Below, piece by piece: positions 17,478-26,326 of a stretch of DNA of 64,000 bases. The notes below the pieces were generated by a model that saw only the letters and a program-made list of their open reading frames with translations, had not been told where the DNA came from and made no database searches. Location of the stretch: positions 214,521 to 278,520 of the forward strand of contig NZ_LIQI01000012.1 in the NCBI RefSeq assembly GCF_001418105.1, written 5' to 3'. A program made the position numbers and the translations under genes. Each line of letters begins with the position of its first letter. Within the stretch, counting starts at the first letter, position 1. The stretch is from Lacinutrix himadriensis (GTDB taxonomy: Bacteria; Bacteroidota; Bacteroidia; Flavobacteriales; Flavobacteriaceae).

Positions 17478-18176
17478 ATGCAATTTAGCAATAAACATAA
17501 AGCGATGTCTATTACGTTTCTTATCTCAGGAACGATAATTTTGGGTATGTTTAATTTTCATATTTTAAAACATACGGAAGAAGTTGCAGAAACCTTCTAC
17601 GAAATAGAGCCTGAAAAGGAAATCACAGAAACCGAATTAGAAGAACAGGAAAAAACGGCTAAGGCCGAAACCAATCAAGCTTACAATCAAAACCAGAAAA
17701 GCAAAAGCCATGCATATTCTCAAAGAAGAATTGCGCCTCCAGAGGATTATGTAAGACCTGATTTAAGTCATTCGGATTATGGAATTTCTAAGAAAAAGGA
17801 TATCTCAAAAAAAGAATCCAGTGTAGAAAAAGACGAATTAAACTCTTTTAGCAAAGTAAATGATGTGCTTAAAAAGCAACTAGAAGAAAACAATAATGCA
17901 AAAAGTTCTGTTAGTTATTCTTTAGTAAACCGAAAGCACAGATATTTGCCAACACCTATTTATTTATGCGAAGCTAGTGGTAAAATAGTAGTAAACATTA
18001 CCGTAGATACTTCCGGAAAAGTTACCGGAACCTCTTACAATAATGCTTCCAACTCATCCAACAACTGTCTTATTAAACATGCTTTAGAATATGCTGAAAA
18101 AGCAAGATTTACTCGTAATTCTTCAGAAGGTGCACAAATTGGAACAATTACTTTTTATTTTGAAGGTAAAGAGTAA
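17478..18176 (+). CDS. TonB-like (energy transducer) protein
   Basis: A 232-residue protein: one N-terminal membrane helix (about 11-30, MSITFLISGTIILGMFNFHI), a long charged periplasmic linker rich in Glu, Lys and Gln with RRIAPPEDYVRPD, and a C-terminal domain (about 150-230) with GKIVVNITVDTSGKVTG and KARFTRNSSEG, which resembles the TonB C-terminal domain of Bacteroidota. TonB proteins couple the ExbBD proton motor to outer-membrane receptors; no exbB/exbD is nearby, so partner and role are uncertain. Confidence 0.75.
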   Translation: MQFSNKHKAMSITFLISGTIILGMFNFHILKHTEEVAETFYEIEPEKEITETELEEQEKTAKAETNQAYNQNQKSKSHAYSQRRIAPPEDYVRPDLSHSDYGISKKKDISKKESSVEKDELNSFSKVNDVLKKQLEENNNAKSSVSYSLVNRKHRYLPTPIYLCEASGKIVVNITVDTSGKVTGTSYNNASNSSNNCLIKHALEYAEKARFTRNSSEGAQIGTITFYFEGKE

Positions 18177-18209
18177 TTCCTATATAAATTAAGGAGTAGT
18201 TTTATTAAA

Positions 18210-18290
18210 AACCCTCTCGTATGCACTCCTTCCTTTAGCTAAAGGAAGGTGTATTTTGTGCAAGCAAAATTCGGAAGGTTTGAAGTAAAA
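18210..18290. repeat. Palindromic dispersed repeat, copy 1 (inverted orientation)
   Basis: Contains the perfect 22-bp palindrome CCTTCCTTTAGCTAAAGG (plus AAGG) at 18228-18249 with a flanking TTCGGAAGGTTTG block; the same parts, in the opposite orientation, occur at 37590-37655 and 38250-38320. It sits between the convergent TonB-like and thioredoxin-like genes. Confidence 0.7.
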
Positions 18291-18308
18291 GAGCAAAGCG
18301 ATTTTTAA

Positions 18309-18905
18309 TTAAACACTTAATAATTCTACCAAATCATTAGCCGCATTTTGTCCTTTATCTTGATTGTACCAACGTTGTAAATCTTCTTTAAACTCTGGAG
18401 TTAGCATCCCATGTTTCGCTTTATAATCGTTAACTAATTGTGTTGCTCCACTTGGTCTTGGTCCAAAAGTATTTATCACTTCACCAGAAATATCATCAAT
18501 CATAATTAATTTAGGTATCGATTTCCCTCCATTTGTTAGAAAGTTATTCATTAACGCTTCATTCTCATCACGCAATACCACTTTCACATTAATATTAGGA
18601 TTTAATTCTGCCACTTTTTGCATAACAGGAACTACATGAGCAGCATCACCACACCAGCTTTCGGTAAGCACTAACCAAGTTATTTTTTTATCTATTTTTT
18701 CAACTCTTTCTTTAACAGCTTGATTAACCTTCAACGTTTTATCCCAACGTTTCATTCGTCTAGCATTAAGTTTTGTATACTCGATAAGGTTTTCGGCCTT
18801 CTCACTTCCAGTAGTATCTTCATTTTCAGCCAAATTTTTAATTAAGTCGGCATATTCTGTGTATGTAATACTTTTTTGTAAACTGTCTTTAATTATAGTG
18901 TTCAT
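18309..18905 (-). CDS. Thioredoxin family protein with a single active-site cysteine
   Basis: A 198-residue cytoplasmic protein of the Thioredoxin_9 type. The thioredoxin-fold centre is TWLVLTESWCGDAAHVVPVM, where the usual CxxC is reduced to one Cys (WCGDA), and the cis-proline region is KSIPKLIMID. A helical N-terminal extension of about 85 residues precedes it. Lack of a resolving Cys means it cannot act as an ordinary disulphide reductase on its own; a monothiol role or a partner thiol is possible. It stands alone, convergent with the TonB-like gene. Confidence 0.82.
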   Translation of the reverse strand: MNTIIKDSLQKSITYTEYADLIKNLAENEDTTGSEKAENLIEYTKLNARRMKRWDKTLKVNQAVKERVEKIDKKITWLVLTESWCGDAAHVVPVMQKVAELNPNINVKVVLRDENEALMNNFLTNGGKSIPKLIMIDDISGEVINTFGPRPSGATQLVNDYKAKHGMLTPEFKEDLQRWYNQDKGQNAANDLVELLSV

Positions 18906-19089
18906 CTTCTTTATTTCTTCTAGTAAAAATAGTTACTTAACTATTTATAAATTATGACTTTTATCATAATCTATGTCTATCTTTATATCAAAAACTTACA
19001 AGTCCGTAATGGACATTTAACAAATGATTTTTTTTGTTATTAACGTTATAATGTTACTTACTTAAGTCGAATTCTAAAAAGGAAATGTA

Positions 19090-19653
19090 ATGGAAAAACA
19101 TAGATGTGGTTGGTGTGTTGGAGATGATTTATACGAAGCATATCACGATCACGAATGGGGAAGCCCTGTTTATGATGATGCAACACTTTTTGAATTTTTA
19201 ATTTTAGAGACCTTTCAAGCGGGTTTAAGTTGGATTACTATTTTACGTAAACGGAACCACTTTTTTGATGCTTTTGATCAATTTGATTACAAAAAAATAG
19301 CGAATTACAAAGAAGACAAAGTACAGGAACTACTTGAAAATGCTGGAATAATTAGAAATAAATTAAAAGTAAGAAGTGCAATAACAAATGCTAAATTGTT
19401 TATGGACATCCAAAAAGAGTTTGGAAGTTTCAGCACCTATGTTTGGGCTTTTGTGGATGGAAAACCTATAAAAAACAAAGTTAAAAAGTACAAAGATGCG
19501 CCTGCAAATACGGCAATTAGCGATGCGTTGAGTAAAGATTTAAAGAAACGTGGTTTTAAGTTTGTGGGTTCTACAATTATGTATGCCTTTATGCAAGCTG
19601 TAGGTATGGTTAATGACCATGAAGCCAATTGTTTTAGGTATGATGAGGTATAG
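19090..19653 (+). CDS. tag: DNA-3-methyladenine glycosylase I
   Basis: A 187-residue Tag enzyme that excises 3-methyladenine from alkylated DNA (base excision repair). The N-terminal RCGWCVGDDLYEAYHDHEWG is diagnostic, carrying the Cys and His that bind the structural zinc with the C-terminal VNDHEANCFRY segment. The helix-hairpin-helix-like core contains FQAGLSWITILRKR. The gene is monocistronic; a small inverted repeat GTCCGTAATGGAC lies about 85 bases upstream. Confidence 0.95.
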   Translation: MEKHRCGWCVGDDLYEAYHDHEWGSPVYDDATLFEFLILETFQAGLSWITILRKRNHFFDAFDQFDYKKIANYKEDKVQELLENAGIIRNKLKVRSAITNAKLFMDIQKEFGSFSTYVWAFVDGKPIKNKVKKYKDAPANTAISDALSKDLKKRGFKFVGSTIMYAFMQAVGMVNDHEANCFRYDEV

Positions 19654-19741
19654 CGCAGAAACCGGTAAAATTTAAATAAAATAACTCCGAAAGCCGACAT
19701 CTAAATTTGAGCTTTGGGAATTTAAAAGACTACTCCTATTA

Positions 19742-20533
19742 TTATGCTTTTTGTTTAGCCTTGTATGGAATTAATTCTAATACTTTCTGCATCGCTTCAA
19801 TTCTAGCCTGACTTTTTCTATTCGCTTTTATAATAATCCAAGGGGAGATTTCTGTATTTGTTTTTTCAAACATGATGTTTTTATAATCTGTATAAGAATC
19901 CCAAAGCTCTAATGCCTTTTGATCTACCTTACTAAATTTCCATTTTTTTATTGGACTAGATTTTATATCTGCAAAACGCTTTGCTTGTTCACTTTTTGAA
20001 ATGGAAAAATAAAATTTTATAACTCTAGTTCCCGACTCAATCAGCATACGCTCAAAATCATTAACCTGGTTCATAAAAATATCATATTCTTTTTCAGTAC
20101 AAAAGCCATTTACCGGTTCTACAACAGCACGATTATACCAACTTCTATCAAAAAACACCATTTTCCCTTTTCTAGGAAGCTTGTTTATATACCGTTGAAA
20201 ATACCATTCTCCTTGTTCTTCTTCCGTTGGCTTTGGCAATGCAACCACTTTAAATTCACGAGGATTTAAATGTTCTGTAATACGTCTTATTGCTCCTCCT
20301 TTTCCTGCTGCATCTCGTCCCTCAAAAATAACAACTACTTTTTCCCCGCTATTTTCAACCCATTCTTGAAGTTTTCTGAGCTCTACTTGTAACTTTTTAA
20401 GCCTACTTTCATAGTTCAATAATCTAACTGCTTTTATAGCTGTCATATTCTCCTCTAATAAAAAATACTTCAAGCCTTTTTTGGTATTTAATCCTTTTAA
20501 GCTTTTATCTGATATTTTTGTCATATTAGTCAA
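19742..20533 (-). CDS. Polyphosphate kinase 2 family protein (second of a tandem pair)
   Basis: A 263-residue PPK2-family phosphotransferase, which moves phosphate between polyphosphate and nucleotides. The Walker A motif is GRDAAGKGG (about residue 70), the Walker B/Asp region is VFFDRSWYNRAVVEPV, and the lid module contains KSEQAKRFADI. Its start overlaps the end of the upstream paralogue by 8 bases, so the two are translated from one message. Length fits the short one-domain class. Which nucleotide each copy prefers cannot be read from the sequence. Confidence 0.93.
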   Translation of the reverse strand: MTNMTKISDKSLKGLNTKKGLKYFLLEENMTAIKAVRLLNYESRLKKLQVELRKLQEWVENSGEKVVVIFEGRDAAGKGGAIRRITEHLNPREFKVVALPKPTEEEQGEWYFQRYINKLPRKGKMVFFDRSWYNRAVVEPVNGFCTEKEYDIFMNQVNDFERMLIESGTRVIKFYFSISKSEQAKRFADIKSSPIKKWKFSKVDQKALELWDSYTDYKNIMFEKTNTEISPWIIIKANRKSQARIEAMQKVLELIPYKAKQKA

Positions 20534-21374
20534 TTTGTTTAATCATTCTATGATAGCGTTGTACAATGTTTGGATCTGGTAGTGTGGTGGTTCCAGAGTT
20601 ACCTTTTCCATCATAGTCAAATCTGGATAACACGTAACGAATACTCTCTAATCGGGCTTCCTTTTTATTATTTGTTTTTAATATTATCCAAGGACTAAAG
20701 GAAGTATGTGTTTTACCAAACATTTGCTCTTTGTAGTGCGTATATTTATTCCAAAGTTTTTGTCCTTCTTTATCCACTTCACTAAACTTCCATTGTTTTA
20801 AAGGATTTTTCAACCTAGATTCAAATCTTCTTTCTTGCTCATCTTTAGAGAGAGAAAACCAAAATTTTATAACCACAACTCCGTCTTCATAAAGCATATG
20901 TTCAAACTCTGTAACTTGCACCATAAACTTGTTGTATTCTTCTTCAGAACAAAATCCCATTACGGGTTCTACAACAGCACGATTATACCAACTTCTATCA
21001 AAGAAAACCAGTTCACCAGGATTAGGCAACTCTTTAATATACCTTCTAAAATACCATTGACCACGTTCTACATCTGTTGGTTTAGCCAGTGCTACAACGC
21101 GCATAGAACGCGGATTTAGATGTTCTGTAAACCTTCGTATTGTTCCACCTTTTCCTGCGGCATCTCTACCTTCAAAAAGAATACAAACACGTTTGTTATA
21201 TTTTGCAACCCATTGTTGTAAATCTACCAACTCAGCTTGCAGTTGAAGTAATTGATTTTCGTAAGCAACAGAATCTATTAAACTTTTATATGCTTCGTCA
21301 GATAATTTATTACGAAGCAATGCCTTAAATTCTTCTTTATTATTACTTTTTTGAAAATCTTCTTGTGTTATCAT
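20526..21374 (-). CDS. Polyphosphate kinase 2 family protein (first of a tandem pair)
   Basis: A 282-residue PPK2-family protein with GRDAAGKGGTIRR (Walker A, about residue 71), VFFDRSWYNRAVVEPVMGF (Walker B region) and the lid SKDEQERRFESR. It is clearly paralogous to the next gene downstream, with near-identical motifs and length, so a tandem duplication with later divergence is likely. The C-terminal tail (TTLPDPNIVQRYHRMIKQI) is unique to this copy. The pair may form a hetero-oligomer or divide NDP and NMP substrates; this is inference. Confidence 0.93.
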   Translation of the reverse strand: MITQEDFQKSNNKEEFKALLRNKLSDEAYKSLIDSVAYENQLLQLQAELVDLQQWVAKYNKRVCILFEGRDAAGKGGTIRRFTEHLNPRSMRVVALAKPTDVERGQWYFRRYIKELPNPGELVFFDRSWYNRAVVEPVMGFCSEEEYNKFMVQVTEFEHMLYEDGVVVIKFWFSLSKDEQERRFESRLKNPLKQWKFSEVDKEGQKLWNKYTHYKEQMFGKTHTSFSPWIILKTNNKKEARLESIRYVLSRFDYDGKGNSGTTTLPDPNIVQRYHRMIKQID

Positions 21375-21430
21375 ATTATTAATTAAACATCTAAGTTCAT
21401 AAAATTAGTTTGAATAAAAAATGATTATTA

Positions 21431-22057
21431 TCATTTTAAGAACGACAAGAAATCGTCTCTAGAAATATCTTCTGCACCAAGGCTTTCTAGGTGACTGGTA
21501 TATACTTGGCAATCTATCAATTTATAATTGGTGTTTTGTATGAAGGTTATAAAAGCCACTTTACTTGCATTACTAACATTGGTAAACATGCTTTCTCCGC
21601 AAAAAACACCATTGTTTAAATCTAAACCATACAATCCGGCAACGAGTTCTTCTTCTTGCCAAACCTCCACCGATTTCGCGTATCCTAATTCGTGTAGTTT
21701 AATATAGGCTTGCACCATAGCATCTGTTATCCATGTTCCCGATTGCCCATCGCGTTTTGCAAGAGAACAAGCTTTAATAACACCCATAAAATCCTGATTT
21801 ACAGTAACCGTAAAATCTGATTTTTTAAGCACTTGTTTCATGCTTTTAGAAACTTTCAATTTTTTAGGAAACAATACAAATCTAGGATCTGGAGACCACC
21901 ATAAAACTGGATCACCTTCATTAAACCAAGGGAATATGCCAGTTTTATACGCTAATAAAAGTCGTTCTACACTTAAATCACCACCAATAGCTAGCAAGCC
22001 TTCATCATCTGCTTCCTCAACCTTTGGAAATATTATATTTTGATCTAATACGTACAT
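21431..22057 (-). CDS. aat: Leucyl/phenylalanyl-tRNA-protein transferase
   Basis: A 208-residue Aat enzyme, which adds Leu or Phe from aminoacyl-tRNA to N-terminal Arg/Lys of proteins, marking them for ClpS/ClpAP degradation (N-end rule). Signatures: FPKVEEADDEGLLAIGGDLS, YKTGIFPWFNEGDPVLWWSP, GQSGTWITDAMVQAY and CGESMFT. The ATG at 22057 (MYVLDQNIIFP) is preferred to the in-frame ATG at 22093, because the extra 12 codons would be read out of the terminator hairpin of the upstream gene. Confidence 0.94.
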   Translation of the reverse strand: MYVLDQNIIFPKVEEADDEGLLAIGGDLSVERLLLAYKTGIFPWFNEGDPVLWWSPDPRFVLFPKKLKVSKSMKQVLKKSDFTVTVNQDFMGVIKACSLAKRDGQSGTWITDAMVQAYIKLHELGYAKSVEVWQEEELVAGLYGLDLNNGVFCGESMFTNVSNASKVAFITFIQNTNYKLIDCQVYTSHLESLGAEDISRDDFLSFLK

Positions 22058-22070
22058 GGGATAAAAATAA

Positions 22071-22100
22071 AAAACCTCAATGACATTTGCCATTGAGGTT
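22071..22100 (-). terminator. Intrinsic terminator of the DUF3127 gene
   Basis: Arms AACCTCAATG and CATTGAGGTT are followed on the minus strand by a T-rich run, between the DUF3127 gene and aat; this also argues for the internal aat start. Confidence 0.82.
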
Positions 22101-22156
22101 CTGTTTATTTCAACAAGAACACTTTAATAGTGCTCATTGTGACAATTTTTCACGGA

Positions 22157-22534
22157 TTAAAAAGGTAAATCGTCGTGATCTTCTTCGTTTACATTTGCTG
22201 CTGGTTCAAAAGCATCTGCTGGTGGTACTGGAGGCATTTCACCAGAAGCACTTGCTGCTTGTGCTGCTTCAATTCTCCAACCTTGAATAGAGTTGAAATA
22301 TTTAGTTTCTCCTTGTGGATTAACCCATTCTCTTCCTCTTAAATTAATGTTTACTTTAACAGCTTGACCTGCTTGGTAGTTGTTTAAAAGATCTGTTTTA
22401 TCTTGCACAAACTCAACTAATATATGTTGCGGATATTGCTCATCTGTTGTTACTACTAATTCTCTTTTTCTAAACCCATTACTTCCAAAAGTTTGAGTTT
22501 CTCCAATCATTTTTACTTTTCCTTGTACTTCCAT
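22157..22534 (-). CDS. DUF3127 family protein with an SSB-like C-terminal tip
   Basis: A 125-residue protein of DUF3127, a family found mainly in Bacteroidota. The N-terminal about 85 residues form the domain (MEVQGKVKMIGETQTFGS, then RELVVTTDEQYPQHILVEF and NINLRGREWVNPQGETKY), whose strand-rich pattern is consistent with an OB fold. After a low-complexity linker rich in Ala and Pro it ends in DDLPF, the acidic tip by which single-stranded DNA-binding proteins recruit partners; the true Ssb in this window (57131-57595) ends identically. A DNA- or RNA-binding role is inferred from this. Confidence 0.88.
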   Translation of the reverse strand: MEVQGKVKMIGETQTFGSNGFRKRELVVTTDEQYPQHILVEFVQDKTDLLNNYQAGQAVKVNINLRGREWVNPQGETKYFNSIQGWRIEAAQAASASGEMPPVPPADAFEPAANVNEEDHDDLPF

Positions 22535-22579
22535 CTTCTATATAATTATTAAATATTCGTCTAATTTGATATCGCTAAG

Positions 22580-23434
22580 TTACGATAATAACATTTTCCA
22601 TGCACTTTCTACATCATTAAAACTTAAAAAGTTTTTTGCTTTTTGGTGTTTTATTTCAGTTGATAAAGAACTTAAATTATGTTCGCTTTTAAAAGCCTGA
22701 ACGCTTTTTTCTTCGGGTAAGTTTTCAACATTTCCCAACATACCTAAATCGTTCCCTGTTAATATGGTACTATTTTTAATTGCATCCGGTAAATTATCTA
22801 CACCTATTCCTAAGGTAGAAAGCGGTTTAGGAATTTCGAAAAAACCAGTTTTTGCACGACTATAATAGCTTCCTCCTGCTCTTGCTACCAAATCTAAAAG
22901 TTCTTGATTAATAGATTGGTCTTCGTTTAAAACAGCTTCAGAGATATGTAGTTTTACTACTTCGCAAATCACTAAGTTTCCAGCGCCACCTTCGGTTCCT
23001 AATTTTACAATTTCATTTACTTTACATTCCAATTGTATTGGAGATTCTGCTACACGAAACGGTTTTACAATATCTGATGGCAACATGGTTAATCCTGATT
23101 TTTCAAACTCATTTACTCCTTCAGGATAATCTGTACTACTTAAAGACATTTGCTGAACTAAATCATAATTCACTACATTAATGACTACTTCTTTTGTAGC
23201 TTCGGCATTTTTAAGCGTATGCTTTATAGTATTGTCTCGCACTCTTCGTGCTGGCGAAAATATTAATATTGGCGGATTTGCACTAAACACATTAAAAAAA
23301 CTAAAAGGCGATAAATTAGGATTACCAGCTGCATCTATAGTACTAGCAAAAGCAATAGGTCTTGGTGCAACGGCACTTAATAAATACCCATGCAGTTTTC
23401 CTGTTGTAAGCTCTTTTGGTTTAAATGATAACAT
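22580..23434 (-). CDS. Flavin reductase family (FMN-binding split barrel) protein
   Basis: A 284-residue protein of the flavin reductase-like/FMN-binding split barrel family: VAPRPIAFASTIDAAGNPNLSPFSFFN at the start is the typical FMN-phosphate-binding region, followed by NPPILIFSPARRVRDNTIKHT. The C-terminal third (about 200-284) is an extension common in Bacteroidota members. Likely a cytoplasmic oxidoreductase or FMN reductase; substrate unknown. The ATG at 23434 (MLSFKPKELTTG) fits family N-termini better than an upstream one at 23455. Confidence 0.85.
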   Translation of the reverse strand: MLSFKPKELTTGKLHGYLLSAVAPRPIAFASTIDAAGNPNLSPFSFFNVFSANPPILIFSPARRVRDNTIKHTLKNAEATKEVVINVVNYDLVQQMSLSSTDYPEGVNEFEKSGLTMLPSDIVKPFRVAESPIQLECKVNEIVKLGTEGGAGNLVICEVVKLHISEAVLNEDQSINQELLDLVARAGGSYYSRAKTGFFEIPKPLSTLGIGVDNLPDAIKNSTILTGNDLGMLGNVENLPEEKSVQAFKSEHNLSSLSTEIKHQKAKNFLSFNDVESAWKMLLS

Positions 23435-23593
23435 GATATAGTATAATTTATACAAAAATAAGCCTTTTGACGCGCAACAAAAAACCTATTTACTAACAAC
23501 TACACAATAATATTAACAGAATTGCATTATATTTAAAATTTAGATCCTGAAACAACTTCGGGTAGACTATTTAAAATATTTTCAAACTACACT

Positions 23594-24769
23594 ATGGTTT
23601 TTCCAAAAAACAGAAATCTTATCCGATGGGTTATTATAATTGCGTCTTTTGCTATTATTTCCCTTATTTTATGGAACACGTATGTTTTCTTCCAGAAATT
23701 TAAAGCAGAAGAACGTGTTAAAATGGAAAACTGGTCTTTTGCTCAAAATGAATTTTTAAAAGTAGTGAGCGAACTTTCAACAGACGAAAATGCGTCCTCT
23801 AATTTAGACTTAACACTGAAAATTTTAAGTAGCAATAACACAACACCAATGATTGTTGTGGATAAAGATTCTGCTATCGTTACTTTTAATAATATCGGAC
23901 AAGGGAAAAAATCGGATTCCCTTTTTGTTATAAAAAATGTAAAAAATTTAATCACACAATTTAGTGCTGAAAATGTACCTGTAGATGTAAATTATGAAGG
24001 TCAAATTCTTTACTACGGAAACTCGCCATTATTAAACAAACTAAAATATTACCCTTTAGCTTTATTATTAATAATTATTTTATTTGCTGCAGTAGTTTAC
24101 TTTTTTTACCGAAGTAATAAAACAGCAATCGAAAATAAATTATGGTCAGGAATGGCTAAAGAAACAGCGCATCAAATTGGCACACCGTTATCTTCGCTAA
24201 TTGGTTGGGCCGAAATTTTAAAAATAGAAAAGGTTAATCCAGAATATATTAAAGAAATTGAAAAAGATATTAGCAGGTTACAAACCATCACAGAGCGTTT
24301 TAGCAAAATAGGTTCTTTACCAAAATTAGAGAGAACAGATATTGTTGCCGAAACCTTAGCAACTACAGATTATTTAAAAACCAGACTCTCTAAACTAATT
24401 GATTTTGAGATAATTGTGCCAGAAAACAAAATTTTCGTAAATTTAAACAAACAGTTATATAGTTGGACTATTGAGAACCTAGTAAAAAATGGTATTGATG
24501 CGATGAAAGGAAAAGGAAAACTTAAAATTGAAATTTTACAATTAGAAAACAACATCAGTATAAATATTACAGATTCTGGAAAAGGATTAGCAAAAAATCA
24601 ATTTAAAGATGTTTTTGAACCTGGTTACACTACAAAAAAAAGAGGTTGGGGTTTAGGTCTTTCTCTAGCAAAGCGTATTATTGAAGAATTTCATGATGGT
24701 AAAATTAAAGTGCTACAATCGGAAATAGGAAAAGGAACAACCATGCAAATTGCATTAAAGAGCATTTAA
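23594..24769 (+). CDS. Membrane sensor histidine kinase
   Basis: A 391-residue kinase with two membrane helices (about 11-31 and 154-174) bounding a periplasmic domain, then a HisKA-type domain with the phospho-accepting His193 in AKETAHQIGTPLSSLIGW and a HATPase_c domain (N box LVKNGIDAMKGKG; G boxes DSGKGLAKNQ and GWGLGLSLAKRII). No response regulator gene is adjacent; the gene overlaps nothing and is followed three bases later by a small zinc-ribbon membrane protein. The AHQIGTPLSSL box is typical of orphan flavobacterial kinases that are thought to act on a remote regulator. Confidence 0.92.
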   Translation: MVFPKNRNLIRWVIIIASFAIISLILWNTYVFFQKFKAEERVKMENWSFAQNEFLKVVSELSTDENASSNLDLTLKILSSNNTTPMIVVDKDSAIVTFNNIGQGKKSDSLFVIKNVKNLITQFSAENVPVDVNYEGQILYYGNSPLLNKLKYYPLALLLIIILFAAVVYFFYRSNKTAIENKLWSGMAKETAHQIGTPLSSLIGWAEILKIEKVNPEYIKEIEKDISRLQTITERFSKIGSLPKLERTDIVAETLATTDYLKTRLSKLIDFEIIVPENKIFVNLNKQLYSWTIENLVKNGIDAMKGKGKLKIEILQLENNISINITDSGKGLAKNQFKDVFEPGYTTKKRGWGLGLSLAKRIIEEFHDGKIKVLQSEIGKGTTMQIALKSI

Positions 24770-24771
24770 AT

Positions 24772-25134
24772 ATGGACGAAAAATGGATTACAATAAAAGA
24801 AGTCGACTTAATTAATAATTGTCCGGAATGCTACAATACCAATGGTTTAGAATTAACCTTTAAGCAAAAATTTACCGAAACATCACTTTATAAATCTATT
24901 ACCAACCAAACGGCACAAGCAATATATTGTAAAACCTGTGATACCGATATTTTTCCTGTGATGTGGACCGAAGATATTGAGCGTGTTTTTGCGTATCAAC
25001 AAAAAGCATTTGTACCTAAAAAAGCTTCTACCAAACTAAAGAATAAAGCCTGGTTACTTATTGCACTTTGTAGTGTGTTTGTTATTTCGGGAATTTTACT
25101 AGCAGTATACTACACCTATTTACCTGTAAAATAA
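24772..25134 (+). CDS. Small zinc-ribbon membrane protein
   Basis: A 120-residue protein of unknown function. Two Cys pairs (NCPEC near residue 17 and CKTC near residue 52) look like a zinc ribbon, and one membrane helix lies at the C-terminus (about 92-115, AWLLIALCSVFVISGILLAV). It starts two bases after the histidine kinase stop codon, so the two are co-transcribed; it might modulate the kinase, but this is only context. Confidence 0.75.
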   Translation: MDEKWITIKEVDLINNCPECYNTNGLELTFKQKFTETSLYKSITNQTAQAIYCKTCDTDIFPVMWTEDIERVFAYQQKAFVPKKASTKLKNKAWLLIALCSVFVISGILLAVYYTYLPVK

Positions 25135-25194
25135 CGCATATACTTTGATTTTCTATTTTATCTGAACAAAAAAATAATGCCAATTAAATTGGTG

Positions 25195-25584
25195 TTACAA
25201 GTAAGACTGAATTGCTTTTGCTATATCCTGAAACTCTTGGGTAGATAATTTTTCTTTTTGCATAAATCGTGCGTCTTCCATAGTATTTAAAGGAATTAAA
25301 TGCACATGTACATGAGGCACTTCTAAACCAATTACAGAAACACCAACGCGTTTACAAGCTACCGCTTTCTCTAAAGCAATAGCTACTTTACGCGAAAATT
25401 GCATTAAAGCCGTGTAGGTTTCTTCATCCAAATCAAAGATTTTGTCGACTTCCTTTTTAGGAATACAAAGTGTATGTCCTTTAGCATTGGGATTTACATC
25501 TAAAAACGCTAAAAAATCTTCGGTTTCCGCAACCTTATAACAAGGTATTTCGCCTTGAACAATTTTTGTAAATATAGAAGCCAT
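25195..25584 (-). CDS. HIT family hydrolase
   Basis: A 129-residue histidine-triad nucleotide-binding protein with the active-site HVHVHLIPL (about residues 97-105). It begins SIFTKIVQGEIPCYKVAETEDFLAFLD, typical of Hint-like purine nucleoside phosphoramidases. It lies downstream of greA on the same strand, a neighbour pair common in Bacteroidota, with a terminator and a dispersed repeat between them. Confidence 0.94.
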   Translation of the reverse strand: MASIFTKIVQGEIPCYKVAETEDFLAFLDVNPNAKGHTLCIPKKEVDKIFDLDEETYTALMQFSRKVAIALEKAVACKRVGVSVIGLEVPHVHVHLIPLNTMEDARFMQKEKLSTQEFQDIAKAIQSYL

Positions 25585-25613
25585 AAAAAAAGGTTATATC
25601 TGTAAATATAAAA

Positions 25614-25657
25614 ATTCCTATTTAAAACCGAATCGTTTTTCAGTTTTAAATAGGAAT
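25614..25657 (-). terminator. Intrinsic terminator downstream of greA
   Basis: A perfect 15-bp stem (ATTCCTATTTAAAAC / GTTTTAAATAGGAAT) is followed on the minus strand by a T-rich tail. It lies between the greA end and the HIT gene start. Confidence 0.7.
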
Positions 25658-25680
25658 CTTCATGTTTTGTTATGCCTTAC

Positions 25681-25752
25681 TGTCATTTTGAGCGTAGTCA
25701 AAAAATCTAGTAAATTAAGAATATAGACTTCTCCACTTTGGTCGAAATGACA
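25681..25752. repeat. TGTCA-type dispersed repeat, paired form
   Basis: A 72-base imperfect palindrome running from TGTCATTTTGAGCGTAGTCA to GGTCGAAATGACA, with AAAATCT and AGACTTCT inside. A second full-length pair is at 53377-53450 and half-copies occur at 12422, 30717, 37276 and 37363. Confidence 0.7.
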
Positions 25753-25782
25753 TTATTTCTTAGACAAATTTCACACGATGAT

Positions 25783-26256
25783 TTATCTAGAAATTTCAAT
25801 AATATCAAACTTCATAATACCACTAGGCACTTGTATTTCGGCAACATCACCAACAGCTTTACCTAACAAGCCTTTACCAATTGGTGAGTTCACAGATATT
25901 TTACCTGAAGCTAAATCTGCTTCACCATCTGCAACCAAAGTATATAGCATTTCCATACCATTGGTTTGGTTTTTTATTTTCACTTTAGAAAGCACCAAGA
26001 TTTTAGAATTATCCATTTGAGACTCATCAATAACACGAGCACCAGCAAGCTGATCTTCTAATTTAGAAATACGCATTTCTAGCATACCCTGTGCTTCTTT
26101 TGCTGCATCATATTCTGCATTCTCACTTAAATCTCCTTTATCTCGAGCTTCAGCAATTGCTCTAGAAGCCTTTACGCGCTCAACATCTTTAAGTTGTTTA
26201 AGCTCTGCTCTTAATCTTTTTAATCCTTCTGCTGTATAATAAGATACTTTACTCAT
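25783..26256 (-). CDS. greA: Transcription elongation factor GreA
   Basis: A 157-residue GreA, which rescues backtracked RNA polymerase by stimulating transcript cleavage. The N-terminal coiled coil (about 1-75) carries the acidic tip ARDKGDLSENAEYDAAKEAQ with the conserved Asp/Glu pair, and the C-terminal FKBP-like domain (about 82-157) has INSPIGKGLLGKAVGD-type sequence (here VNSPIGKGLLGKAVGD). A hairpin with a T run lies upstream of the gene, close to a promoter-like element, and may act as a leader attenuator. Confidence 0.96.
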   Translation of the reverse strand: MSKVSYYTAEGLKRLRAELKQLKDVERVKASRAIAEARDKGDLSENAEYDAAKEAQGMLEMRISKLEDQLAGARVIDESQMDNSKILVLSKVKIKNQTNGMEMLYTLVADGEADLASGKISVNSPIGKGLLGKAVGDVAEIQVPSGIMKFDIIEISR

Positions 26257-26326
26257 AACTTCTTCGTTTATTAAATAAAAGATGCTGAAATAATCTTAGA
26301 CAATGCGCTGTTTAAGAGTTCAGCAT

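Noticed and set aside
22058..22093. Upstream aat start (ATG at 22093)
   Set aside because: It would translate the terminator hairpin of the DUF3127 gene; family members start at MYVLD.
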